64,000 nt of DNA from Isoperla grammatica (Eukaryota > Arthropoda > Insecta > Plecoptera > Perlodidae), in contig OX246739.1 in assembly GCA_945910005.1 (NCBI GenBank), positions 74,039,523 through 74,103,522 on the forward strand, given 5' to 3'. The notes under the pieces are model-generated. The model worked only from the letters and a program-made list of their open reading frames with translations. It ran no database searches and had not been told where the DNA came from. A program made the translations under genes and the position numbers. Shown one piece after another: positions 35,731-57,762 of this stretch (its first letter is position 1; every line of letters begins with the position of its first letter).

Positions 35731-36837
35731 CGCTCGCCCTAATTCACTCACGTTTCCTCTTCACATGTGCCTATTTTACCCCCATATTACGACCGGGCAA
35801 TTGACACTTACCCGCCTTGTTACACATGCACGCGCTGCGCATGCGCAGTTGACGCCCGCGCCTACCACATTCAGGAAGTGTATCAAGACGATTTAAATAA
35901 CTGTTTTATTATTGTCTTGTTTCTTTCCCACGAGCGTCTCACGTTTTACATTCATCCAATGTACAACTACAAACCGTTTTCAAGTTCGTGCTGTACGATT
36001 GTGTACGAGTATACGAGCCAGGCGGGCAGGCAACGATTACTCAACGACTTGGCTAAATATTTGCTGGAGAAAAGGCGCGCAAATAGATATAGACATGGTA
36101 ATATTTGCGAGGTTGTGTCTGTGTGTGTGCTAAGTGCAGACTAACAGCATATCGTCTCCGCATGGCTGGCGTAGTTAGGTCGTGCAATGAGAGTGAAGGA
36201 CACATATGGACACCCTTGGATTGTATTTGAATCAGCCTTGCTAGAGATTATAGCGCCAAGAGCTTCGTCGATAACTCCACTCCACACTGGCCTGGGTGGC
36301 TGGAGTCGAACCCGGATCGCCACGACGAATCTCGCGATGTTCCATGATTATGTGATCACTGATGATGATGAGGAAGGTGGGGGGGGGGGATTGCCCCCTG
36401 CTGGCGCTCATGTTAAAATGATGGCTTTGGACACTGGAATTTTCCAACCCCCTATATTTTGCATTATTTTACATCACAGAAAGAAAACGCGCGAAAGTGT
36501 GTTCATTTTATTTTCAAAACCGTTGTTCTCGGCATTTTCGGAATATTTCCTTGTTCCAAGGAGGTAATAACTCTTCTCTCTTTACTCGCACAGCCTAATC
36601 TCTCCCGTGTGTATCGACGGTCAGTGGGCCTTGTTTATGTCCCGGCCGAGTAGTAAACTGATGCCGTCCCCCCCCCCCCCCCCCCCACACAGATGAGTGA
36701 CTCGTCTCCATGGTAACATTTAACCCAGTTTCCCGCAATCACTTCCCGATATTGATTGGCGCTACGACATCGCGCCAGCTGGCCGGCCAGTGTGACGTCA
36801 CACTCGCGCCACTCGGTGTGACCTTGGTGCACTCGCC
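35731..36837. other. No gene seen; tRNA-like T-arm near 36298-36320
   Basis: GGAGTCGAACCCGGATC (minus-strand B-box-like) near 36301; poly-C at 36668-36686. Nothing else recognised. Confidence 0.4.
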
Positions 36838-37391
36838 TACACTACACTACACTACACTACACTACACTACACTACACTACACTACACTACACTACACTAC
36901 ACTACACTACACTACACTACACTACACTACACTACACTACACGACACTACACTACACTACACTACACTACACTACACTACACTACGACATCGCGCCAGCT
37001 GGCCGGCCAGTGTGACGTCACACTCGCGCCACTCGGTGTGACCTTGGTGCACTCGCCTACACTACACTACACTACACTACACTACACTACACTACACTAC
37101 ACTACACTACACTACACTACACTACACTACACTACACTACACTACACTACACTACACTACACTACACGACACTACACTACACGACACGACACTACACTAC
37201 ACTACACTACACTACACTACACTACACTACACTACACTACACTACACTACACTACACTACACTCGCGCCACTCGGTGTGACCTTGGTGCACTCGCCTACA
37301 CTACACTACACTACACTACACTACACTACACTACACTACACTCGCACCACTCGGTGTGACCTTGGTGCACTCGCCTACACTACACTACACT
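36810..37391. repeat. Compound satellite: (ACTAC)n runs with a repeated GC-rich spacer
   Basis: Long ACTAC pentamer runs (about 36838-36984, 37058-37260, 37297-37341, 37375-37391) alternate with a spacer containing CACTCGGTGTGACCTTGGTG, present four times. The first two spacers also carry CATCGCGCCAGCTGGCCGGC and TGACGTCA. Reading frames of THYTT type are repeat artefacts. Confidence 0.95.
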
Positions 37392-37661
37392 GGTCTCAAG
37401 GCACGTCAAGGACCGTACACTACTCCTGCCCTAAGGGAATCACAGGCGATATAAGTGTGTGTCATACAGCTGTGTCAAAGGTTTGATGGACAATCCGATC
37501 GTGAATGTAATGACAGAAATAAAATGCCCGTGACTGCGACTGAACTATTTAGAGCTTGGGTACTCAATATTACATTTCATTCAACGTAGCAAGTTCGAAT
37601 TTGGGCATAGTTCGTTTCATACGTAATAAAAAGTTACAGAATAAGGTCCCTGGAGCCGTTA

Positions 37662-37740
37662 CCTACCTGCTTACCTACTGTTAACTACCTACCTACATAC
37701 CTATACCTACCTACATACCTACCTACCTACCTACCTAAAT
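37662..37740. repeat. (TACC)n-like microsatellite
   Basis: Interrupted ACCTACCTACATACC repeats. Confidence 0.85.
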
Positions 37741-38814
37741 ATGCTAGACCAGGTGGTGTTATTATGGTATTATCATAAATTTCCTATCTCTTTTCACATT
37801 TTTCCATTATTAATATCATTCTGGTATTACTTCAAGTTTCAAGTTTTTTTATTGGCTTATCATACTATGATTATGATTACATTTCACACGTGTTGTTACT
37901 TTTGCAATTTCTTGTAATATTAATTATAATTATTCATTTATTCAACATTCGTTAAAATGATAATGTCGTCAACAACTCAACATTCATATTCATTTAATTT
38001 TAAACCTCTTCTGACTGCGGAGTACTGAGTCAAGATGTAATCTCATCATGGCGAGTCATCGAACAATCCAGTCATTCCTTACTATAGCAAGTTTCATAAC
38101 TTGGCTCGTGTAACTGATCGTGAACTTGAAACTAGTACGACAGTCAACTCTAAAAGTCGTCTTCGATGTATCAATGATTTGTGTTGTACACTATTCACTT
38201 TTCTAGCTGTAGAAACTCGAGCGTTGTCAATTCAAATACATTGGAGTACTAGTTTCTCGTTGTAGTTTCTTATGTCTAGAGGCAAATTACGACAAATGAC
38301 AAGTAGGCCTATGAATCGTATTGATAAATCTCTGGACATGAATGTTAACTTGAAAACGTTCGAACGATGTTTAGTTTTGCTGTCAGTTGTATAAGCATCA
38401 CATGAGATACATCTGCAATCTGCATTACAACCGAAACGCAGTAATAATTCCTCTACAATCGTTCCTTGCAGTAAGTTGGAGATCCACGTTTTTCTCCTCC
38501 AGCCAAGTACACAATGTAAAATAAACTTTTACTCTTACTTATGTTTTGTACTAGACTAGATGCTGCATGGTTTGTAGACGCAAAGATATTTCCTATGTTA
38601 GTTTAGTTCCAGTTAGAAGATCCGAAATGTTTCTTTGATAAGTCGGTTCAATTGTCGCCGCCTGTTCTTATCTGGTACCATTGTGCGCTAGGAAGGAAAC
38701 GTGACACAATGGAAGTCATCCGATATACCGCGCACAACTGTAGCACATACAACTAGTTGTTCACTGTCTTTGGGCTTGTCCTATGCACTTGTACGGTGTC
38801 TTGTCACCGCTTTG
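37741..38814. other. No gene seen
   Basis: AT-rich unique sequence. Confidence 0.5.
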
Positions 38815-39752
38815 TTGTTGCAGGAGTAGGCTACGTGTCGTATCGTCGGTCCCCAACTGCGCACCCGTCCGTAGTGTTGCGGCAGGAGTAGGCTACGTGT
38901 CGTATCGTCGGTCCCCAACTGCGCACCCGTCCGTAGTGTTGTTGCAGGAGTAGGCTACGTGTCGTATCGTCGGTCCCCAACTGCGCACCAGTCCGTAGTG
39001 TTGCGGCAGGAGTAGGCTACGTGTCGTATCGTCGGGCCTCAACTGCGCACCCGTCCGTAGTGTTGTTGCAGGAGTAGGCTACGTGTCGTATCGTCGGTCC
39101 CCAACTGCGCACCAGTCCGTAGTGTTGCGGCAGGAGTAGGCTACGTGTCGTATGGTCGGTGCCCAACTGCGCACCCGTCCGTAGTGTTGTTGCAGGAGTA
39201 GGCTACGTGTCGTATCGTCGGTCCCCAACTGCGCACCAGTCCGTAGTGTTGCGGCAGGAGTAGGCTACGTGTCGTATCGTCGGGCCCCAACTGCGCACCA
39301 GTCCGTAGTGTTGTTGCAGGAGTAGGCTACGTGTCGTATCGTCGGTCCCCAACTGCGCACCAGTCCGTAGTGTTGCGGCAGGAGTAGGCTACGTGTCGTA
39401 TCGTCGGTCCCCAACTGCGCACCCGTCCGTAGTGTTGTTGCAGGAGTAGGCTACGTGTCGTATCGTCGGTCCCCAACTGCGCACCAGTCCGTAGTGTTGC
39501 GGCAGGAGTAGGCTACGTGTCGTATGGTCGGTGCCCAACTGCGCACCCGTCCGTAGTGTTGTTGCAGGAGTAGGCTACGTGTCGTATCGTCGGTCCCCAA
39601 CTGCGCACCAGTCCGTAGTGTTGTTGCAGGAGTAGGCTACGTGTCGTATCGTCGGTCCCCAACTGCGCACCAGTCCGTAGTGTTGCGGCAGGAGTAGGCT
39701 ACGTGCCGTATCGTCGGTCCCCAACTGCGCACCAGTCCGTAGTGTTGCGGAA
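38815..39752. repeat. 62-bp minisatellite, about 15 copies, with alternating variants
   Basis: The unit contains GCAGGAGTAGGCTACGTGTC, GTATCGTCGGTCCCCAACTG and CGCACC(C/A)GTCCGTAGTGTTG. GTTGTTGCAGG and GTTGCGGCAGG forms mostly alternate, giving a 124-bp higher-order unit. Confidence 0.95.
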
Positions 39753-39942
39753 TGTGCTAATGTGTTACACAATGGTTGTATGTTGCGGGTTCCTTGCGAA
39801 ATTCTCACTCACTCCGTTTTAATCTGAACTTGTTACTGTATATTTTAATGCGACCTTGACCAGCTTAATGCCGGCCGGCCTACGCGATGTTGTTCCGACT
39901 TTCTCGAGCAGTTGTAAGTTGACTCACACCTCGAATATACAA

Positions 39943-41636
39943 TCATTCTCACCCTCATTGGGTGGTTGTCACGTGACATCTCATTCTCACCCCCATTGGG
40001 TGGTTGTCACGTGATGGTTGTCACGTGACATCTCATTCTCACCCTTATTGGGTGGTTGTCACGTGATGGTTGTCACGTGATGGTTGTCACGTAACGTCTC
40101 ATTCTCACCCTCATTGGGTGGTTGTCACGTGATGGTTGTCACGTAACGTCTCATTCTCACCCTTATTGGGTGGTTGTCACGTGATGGTTGTCACGTAACG
40201 TCTCATTCTCACCCTCATTGGGTGGTTGTCACGTGATGGTTGTCACGTAACGTCTCATTCTCACCGTCATTGGGTGGTTGTCACGTGATGGTTGTCACGT
40301 GACATCTCATTCTCACCCTCATTGGGTGGTTGTCACGTGATGGTTGTCACGTAACGTCTCATTCTCACCCTCATTGGGTGGTTGTCACGTGATGGTTGTC
40401 ACGTAACGTCTCATTCTCACCGTCATTGGGTGGTTGTCACGTGATGGTTGTCACGTGACATCTCATTCTCACCCTCATTGGGTGGTTGTCACGTGATGGT
40501 TGTCACGTAACGTCTCATTCTCACCCTCATTGGGTGGTTGTCACGTGATGGTTGTCACGTAACGTCTCATTCTCACCCTCATTGGGTGGTTGTCACGTGA
40601 TGGTTGTCACGTGACATCTCATTCTCACCGTCATTGGGTGGTTGTCACGTGATGGTTGTCACGTAACGTCTCATTCTCACCCTCATTGTGTGGTTGTCAC
40701 GTGATGGTTGTCACGTAACGTCTCATTCTCACCCTCATTGGGTGGTTGTCACGTGATGGTTGTCACGTAACGTCTCATTCTCACCCTCATTGGGTGGTTG
40801 TCACGTGATGGTTGTCACGTGACATCTCATTCTCACCCTCATTGGGTGGTTGTCACGTGATGGTTGTCACGTAACGTCTCATTCTCACCCTCATTGGGTG
40901 GTTGTCACGTGATGGTTGTCACGTAACGTCTCATTCTCACCCTCATTGGGTGGTTGTCACGTGATGGTTGTCACGTAACGTCTCATTCTCACCCTCGTTG
41001 GGTGGTTGTCACGTGATGGTTGTCACGTAACGTCTCATTCTCACCCTCATTGTGTGGTTGTCACGTGATGGTTGTCACGTAACGTCTCATTCTCACCCTC
41101 ATTGGGTGGTTGTCACGTGATGGTTGTCACGTAACGTCTCATTCTCACCCTCATTGGGTGGTTGTCACGTGATGGTTGTCACGTAACGTCTCATTCTCAC
41201 CCTCATTGGGTGGTTGTCACGTGATGGTTGTCACGTAACGTCTCATTCTCACCCTCATTGTGTGGTTGTCACGTGATGGTTGTCACGTGACATCTCATTC
41301 TCACCCTCGTTGGGTGGTTGTCACGTGATGGTTGTCACGTGACATCTCATTCTCACCCTCGTTGGGTGGTTGTCACGTGATGGTTGTCACGTAACGTCTC
41401 ATTCTCACCGTCATTGGGTGGTTGTCACGTGATGGTTGTCACGTGACATCTCATTCTCACCCTCGTTGGGTGGTTGTCACGTGATGGTTGTCACGTGACA
41501 TCTCATTCTCACCCTCATTGGGTGGTTGTCACGTGATGGTTGTCACGTAACGTCTCATTCTCACCCTCATTGGGTGGTTGTCACGTGACATCTCGTTCTC
41601 ACCCTCATTGGGTGGTTGTCACGTGATGGTTGTCAC
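39943..41636. repeat. 52-bp minisatellite, about 32 copies, each with CACGTG
   Basis: Unit: TCTCATTCTCACCCTCATTG then GGTGGTTGTCACGTGATGG and TTGTCACGTAACG. In some copies the second site reads GTCACGTGACATC, giving two CACGTG palindromes. ATTGG (inverted CCAAT) is present in most copies. Confidence 0.96.
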
Positions 41637-42460
41637 ATTGTGTCTGCGTGTTGTGCCTCCCATGTGTTCGTCTACTATTCTTGATGTAACTAACTGTAAC
41701 GTGTACATTGAGTCATTCATCGTCGGCTTCGATCACACCTTGGAGATTGGTGACGTTAGGTTTCTTTTTAAAACATAAAGCAGTTTTATACCAGAAGGAA
41801 ATACTGCTGGCCGGTATAATAACGCTGTATGATGAGGTTTCCTCGCGATGAACGACTCCACTTGATGGCTCAACTATATGGTGAGATGGTGAGCGTGAGC
41901 TATTGACTAAGAATTTAATCTCCGGAAAATCAAAGGCTATTTACAGTGGAAAGTAATCTGGTTGAGAGACAATTTTAATAGTTCAATGCTGTCAACCTGT
42001 CAACGTTCGTTGAACTGTGGTTCCACCGTTCCCTGGGTTTAAACAGCGTAGCCCTGTCTATCCCTGTTATATCCCTGTTTCTATGTGCACATAGCCGGGT
42101 GTATAGTCGTGGTATAGTACACCATACATAGTACTTGCAATCCTGGCTGTATAGCGTGTACATCTTGTGTCGTTGCTCCGCCTGCCCTGGGTATAATTAC
42201 AAGACCCACTCACCGTATCGACTATACCATCGTTACTGAGATAAGAGGCGTCAAGTCTGGATGTCATCATTAGCAGAGGTTACACTCGTCATTCATCTGT
42301 CGCCGCTAATATACCCTAGCACCGTCGCTAAATGAGACTGGGCAGCTGTTACCTCACTATGGTAAACAACACTACACTATACGTCGGTGTTATATCTATT
42401 AGAATCGTTATGAGACCTAACGCCCAAATATCATCATGTCATCATCGGCAGTGTTATACA
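41637..42460. other. No gene seen
   Basis: Unique sequence, nothing recognised. Confidence 0.5.
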
Positions 42461-42463
42461 GAG

Positions 42464-42645
42464 TTAGGGTCAAATGCATAGTCGTTCCTCACGTGCTCCT
42501 CAACTCAGCCTTTCCTCAGACTCGCCCAACCACCAATCACAGAGTAGTCCACATGGCAATGCTGCTCTGTGATTGGTGGTTGGACGAGTCTGAGGAAAGG
42601 CTGAGTTGAGGAGCACGTGAGGAATGACTATGCATTTGACCCTAA
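42464..42645. mobile_element. Foldback MITE 1 of an adjacent pair
   Basis: Inverted arms of about 80 bp, with GGGTCAAATGCATAGTC left and GACTATGCATTTGACCC right; loop about 24 bases. It is bounded by TA on both sides. CCACCAATCACAGAG and its complement are next to the loop. Confidence 0.92.
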
Positions 42646-42813
42646 GGCCCGAATGCATAGGTCACACTCAAGCCTTCCTCAACTCAGCCTCGCCCAACCA
42701 CCAATCACGGAGCGGCATTGCCGTGTAGACGGCTCTGTGATTGGTGGCTAGGTGAGGCTGAGGAGAGGCTGAGTGTAGGAGGGCTTGAGTGTGAACTATG
42801 CATTCGAGCCTTA
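42643..42813. mobile_element. Foldback MITE 2 of an adjacent pair
   Basis: Arms start AGGCCCGAATGCATAG and end CTATGCATTCGAGCCT, with ACTCAAGC, CCTCAACTCAGCCTCG and CCACCAATCACGGAG inside. It is related to element 1 in the arms but not identical. It abuts element 1 at a shared TA (42643-42644). Confidence 0.9.
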
Positions 42814-43892
42814 GTCTATGACAGGATCAGCGCATGAAAGATAAATAGTGTAACTGTGTAACCCCATGCACTGTCGAGGCCGTCGTTATAAGGTGCAATA
42901 TATACCTTACACCTCGCCCTACACTTCTTCTATATCACACATAGTCATATACGTACATGTTTGAAAAATACGGTTTGTTTATAGACAAATCTTAGCCAAC
43001 TGGTTCGACTTTGTCTGGAGTAACTTGAGAGCACAGGAGATGTGAATTCTATATATGTTTGACGTGATTGTCAAGTAGTTATAACATTTAATCCATATTC
43101 GCTCTTATGTATGAGGAACTCCTCAGGCAAAGTATTGGCAATAGAGAATACCAGAAATATGCATAAACCATCACGCAACCTTGTATTGAAATGTATAATA
43201 ATGTCGACTTGTTTTAACAATGTTGAGGGCAATTATTATTTATTAGTACTTTTGTTGGGTGTTTCTCGTTTACCATTGGTTTGCAAAGTGCCAGAAACTA
43301 AACCAGTCACGTGACCATGCAAGTATATACGACGTTACAATTGAAGCAGTATAATCTGGAACCGGTTAGAATGTACATACTTGTTTTAAAACCCCCCCGC
43401 CACTATATTTGCGACTCGTTTTCATTCAAGACAATCCCGATCCTATAGTGTTTCTGATCTTTATATAATGAAATACGGTCATTTATGTTGTGCAACTATT
43501 TTTAAAAGTAGATTTGTTCGTCGAATCGTCCATAATATTATAAAGTTTTACAGCAAGTCATATTTCACGTTTTCATGGGAACTACGATGATCTATCTACA
43601 AAGCGGTTTTGTTGAGACTTCTGGAAGTGATTAGCAATCGTGTCGTCACATGCGAGAGGGGAAAATGCAACTGACTGTCCAAATTTGGAAAGCACTCGTG
43701 CATGGGTAGACGAGACGATGAACTGTATAAATAATGTTTCACGCAACTAGCAAGTACAGGCCTACCAGTCATGCCAGAAGAGTTACAAAATTTTTATTAT
43801 ATTTACCATTGTGGAATTGCTCTAATTCTGTGTAAATAAACATATAATAATAAAAGGTAGGTTTCATCTATATTTCATTATTGGCCCTTCTC
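42814..43892. other. No gene seen
   Basis: Unique AT-rich sequence. Confidence 0.5.
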
Positions 43893-44203
43893 TAAAACAC
43901 TATAGTTACCGTTGGTTAGAGCAGATTGGAGGGTTCGAAAGCTTGTGTAACAGCTTCGTTCTTCTCGTCAACTACTCGGCAGTCCAGGTTAGTGGAGGAA
44001 TCTATATGACTGGTCAAAGTTACATCGTCCTTTCGGATGGGACGTAAAGCCGATGGTTCCCTTGGTACTTTTCGACAGGAGTAGGCTACGTGCCGGTATC
44101 GGCTTCCCCTCCTCCTTCATTATCATTCACCAATCATCACTCATGAGACTAGAGAGGGCATTGTGCCGTACACTGGCCTTAATTATAATAAAATAAATAA
44201 ATG
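43893..44203 (+). mobile_element. 5S-derived SINE, 5'-truncated copy
   Basis: Begins at AACACTATAGTTACCGTTGG just after the 5S head, continues through GGAGGGTTCGAAAGCTTGTG, GGATGGGACGTAAAGCCGAT and GAGTAGGCTACGTGCCGG, and ends CTTAATTATAATAAAATAAA. Confidence 0.87.
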
Positions 44204-46600
44204 TATAGGGGCGCCTCTATGTATAAAAATGGAATCAAATGTGTTGGCGAATGGTCGCTGTTATTGGTGGCGTATATTTGTAAACTATAGAGTTGTGGTT
44301 GCCAGACGAAAGCAATCAAATGATAACAAAATCAATCATCTCCGGGTACAAAACTCACAATTCAAAACTCTGACACCGAATTGAAAAAAAGACTCGTATT
44401 ATTCATGCATCAATTTGCAGTAGAAATAAAAGTATCAAAACGTAAACGAGAGTCACACTCACTCAATAGAAGGAAAGCTATACTCCTTGAGGTACAAACC
44501 CACGATATCCGTTAAACGTGTGCCATGACGCATGCCCATTAAACAGCATTGAACTTTAACACCTGTGAAAGCATTAATGGCGGCCGAGCATCGACTTGAC
44601 GGGAGTCTCAAGTGATTTACTCATGTCGTAACCGTCGTCTTGTTTAACGATTTAACGACGAGGTCGACACTTTCGTCGCCTCACACGACGGGCAGTGCTC
44701 CTGTACTGGGGTTGGTTGGAGGGGATTGAAGAAAAGAGATAACAAATACACACAAATGGAATGTGATTGCAGTTTGTCATGTGTGCCCTGCGTGTACATG
44801 GTCACGAGTACGCCGGGTTCGTATCCCGGTCGGATGAAGCTTGTTTGAGTCAGTTTTGTACACGCCTCGTGTCAAATTAATTATACATAATAATTAGTAA
44901 ATGCCTACTCGCAAATCTCTAAAAGATTCTGTGGGCTTTTTATTGTTCTATACATAGAATGTATTTTAGCTATTTACAAGAATAATTATATTTACATAAT
45001 AATGTTACATAATATAACGTAATAATAATAATGTAACATAATAATGTTACATAATAATAATAATAATAATAATACTATTTACAAGAATAATTATATATGA
45101 ATGTGATTGTGCATGTTTCTTCGATGTACGACGCTACATTATCGAGTATTGTAGGCCATGCCCATGATACAATAATATTCCTGTGTGCAATATAATAATT
45201 AATTAATTAAATTCGCATTAATAAAAAATAAAAAATAATATACCCAATATAATATTAATACATCAATAGTGCGACGAGTGGTAATGGAGGTATTCCTGTG
45301 TGCAAGGAAGGATAGTGTTATTGGCCATATATGCCGTGTACGAAACGTCCAGCAAGATCTCGCAACGCCGGAATGCACGTGTTGAACGCGTCCGCTATGA
45401 AATGAAACTAGTGAGTTGCTATTTATGTACTCTTGCGCAATTCACTGTTTCATGTAGTCTTTGGTTTACGCGATGATTTGTTTTATGGCTTCAGTTTGTT
45501 TTTACTGCACGGTTGTTTGACACCAACACAATAGTGACGAGTGGTCATGGAAGTATAGCTGTGGGCAAGGAGCCCCTGTGTCCAAGTTATAATGCATATA
45601 ATATACCCAATTATATAGTAATAATGATTACCCGATACACTTATTTCTCGGTATTCATGAGAGCTACCCCCTACTGCAGCGTCGGTAGATCAGGGAATAT
45701 AATAATATCTTTGCTCTTTAAGTTCTTTTCTTGCTTTGTATGATAATTAGACATTATTAATGATTATTGCTATGCCACTAGTGAACCGAATCACCTCGTA
45801 TACAAGCTTGGGTTTTGTATACTCCAACATTCATGATTATTGTTTCTGTTTATTGTCGGATATATTTATATTTCTGCATTGGTGGTTGTCGATGTCCCGG
45901 TTCCAAAGCCCCGTCTTAGCAAACCGCACTGAGTTTATCTCGGTTTCTTTATCTCGCTCGCTGTTTGTAGGCCCGGACTCGCAAAGAACTGTCAAAACAC
46001 CTATGTATGATGTAAAGCATGGTGGCTTCCAAAGTTCCTATACGCGACGTGTATTGCCAAGAGGGGGAGGGAAGGGGGGGGGGGGGGGGGGGGTAGGTAG
46101 AGGAGGCTGTTCACATCATTCATCGCCAATAAAATCAACATTTCCTGTTTTAGGCCTATTATATGATTGTGTGTACAGATTACAGAACAACAATACTGTG
46201 TAACTGGGCGACGTCTGAGTCCTTATAAACGAATCATTCGCTAGTCTGCATTAGCATAATCGATAAAAAAAAATATGGGTCGTCAAGCTGAGCTCAAGCA
46301 TGGTTATTGTTTTTCGCCTAGTCGGTATAACATAACACTCACACAAGCTGTCACAAAAAATTGGAATGCCTTGAATAAAGACCTAGAGCAGAGCTAGCTC
46401 ATTGCGTGAGGGAATAGTGTGGAGTAAAAATACGAATGCTATATAAAATCAGATCCATCCCTACTTCACGATCGAACCCAGAGCTTCTGCCACACAAACT
46501 AGACCAGACACGTTTTCGGTCCAGTAGCCCAAAAAGACAATTCATGTATTGAATACATTTATTCACGTGGCAAGAGTATCATCACAAATCGCATCATTTA
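44204..46600. other. No gene seen; AT-rich with TAA runs
   Basis: A T-arm-like GCCGGGTTCGTATCCCGG near 44811, ATAATAATA runs near 45000-45075, poly-G at 46074-46093. GTGCAAGGAAGG-type diverged duplications occur near 45250-45310 and 45530-45590. Confidence 0.45.
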
Positions 46601-46639
46601 GTAACAAATGTTCCTCCCCAGGGACTACTATACTCATCC

Positions 46640-46872
46640 CGATGGGGAGGTTTGCGTGCTGTAGTGATTCCTAGAGCTGTGCCGGCGGAAGCGTATGCTT
46701 CTGGTAGGGCCACCCTAGCCCCGGACAATTCGTTATCTCTGCCCGGACAAATCGAGGTGGGGAAGCCAGACGTCCTCCCTTTCCCTGCTCGTCTTTACGT
46801 CCTACTTGTTTCTTTCCTCCAAACAACCCCCAACGTCATATGACCATAGTGGTCGAGTACGTCGTTAAACAA
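46640..46872. mobile_element. Probable dispersed repeat of unknown class
   Basis: GTGCCGGCGGAAGCGTATGC, TTCTGGTAGGGCCACCCTAG and a terminal GTCGAGTACGTCGTTAAAC look like repeat-type sequence with a SINE-like 3' end. Only one copy is in the window, so this rests on general resemblance. Confidence 0.35.

Positions 46873-57762
<10,890 letters not shown>

Noticed and set aside
36710..37486. ORFs encoding TLHYT-type repeat proteins
   Set aside because: Pure translation of the ACTAC pentamer satellite.
19283..41636. CRISPR-like array
   Set aside because: The arrays are direct tandem repeats without unique spacers and lie in eukaryotic DNA.
20715..44830. tRNA genes suggested by T-arm-like boxes (about 20730, 36305, 44811)
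   Set aside because: No complete cloverleaf could be made; they look like SINE heads or remnants.
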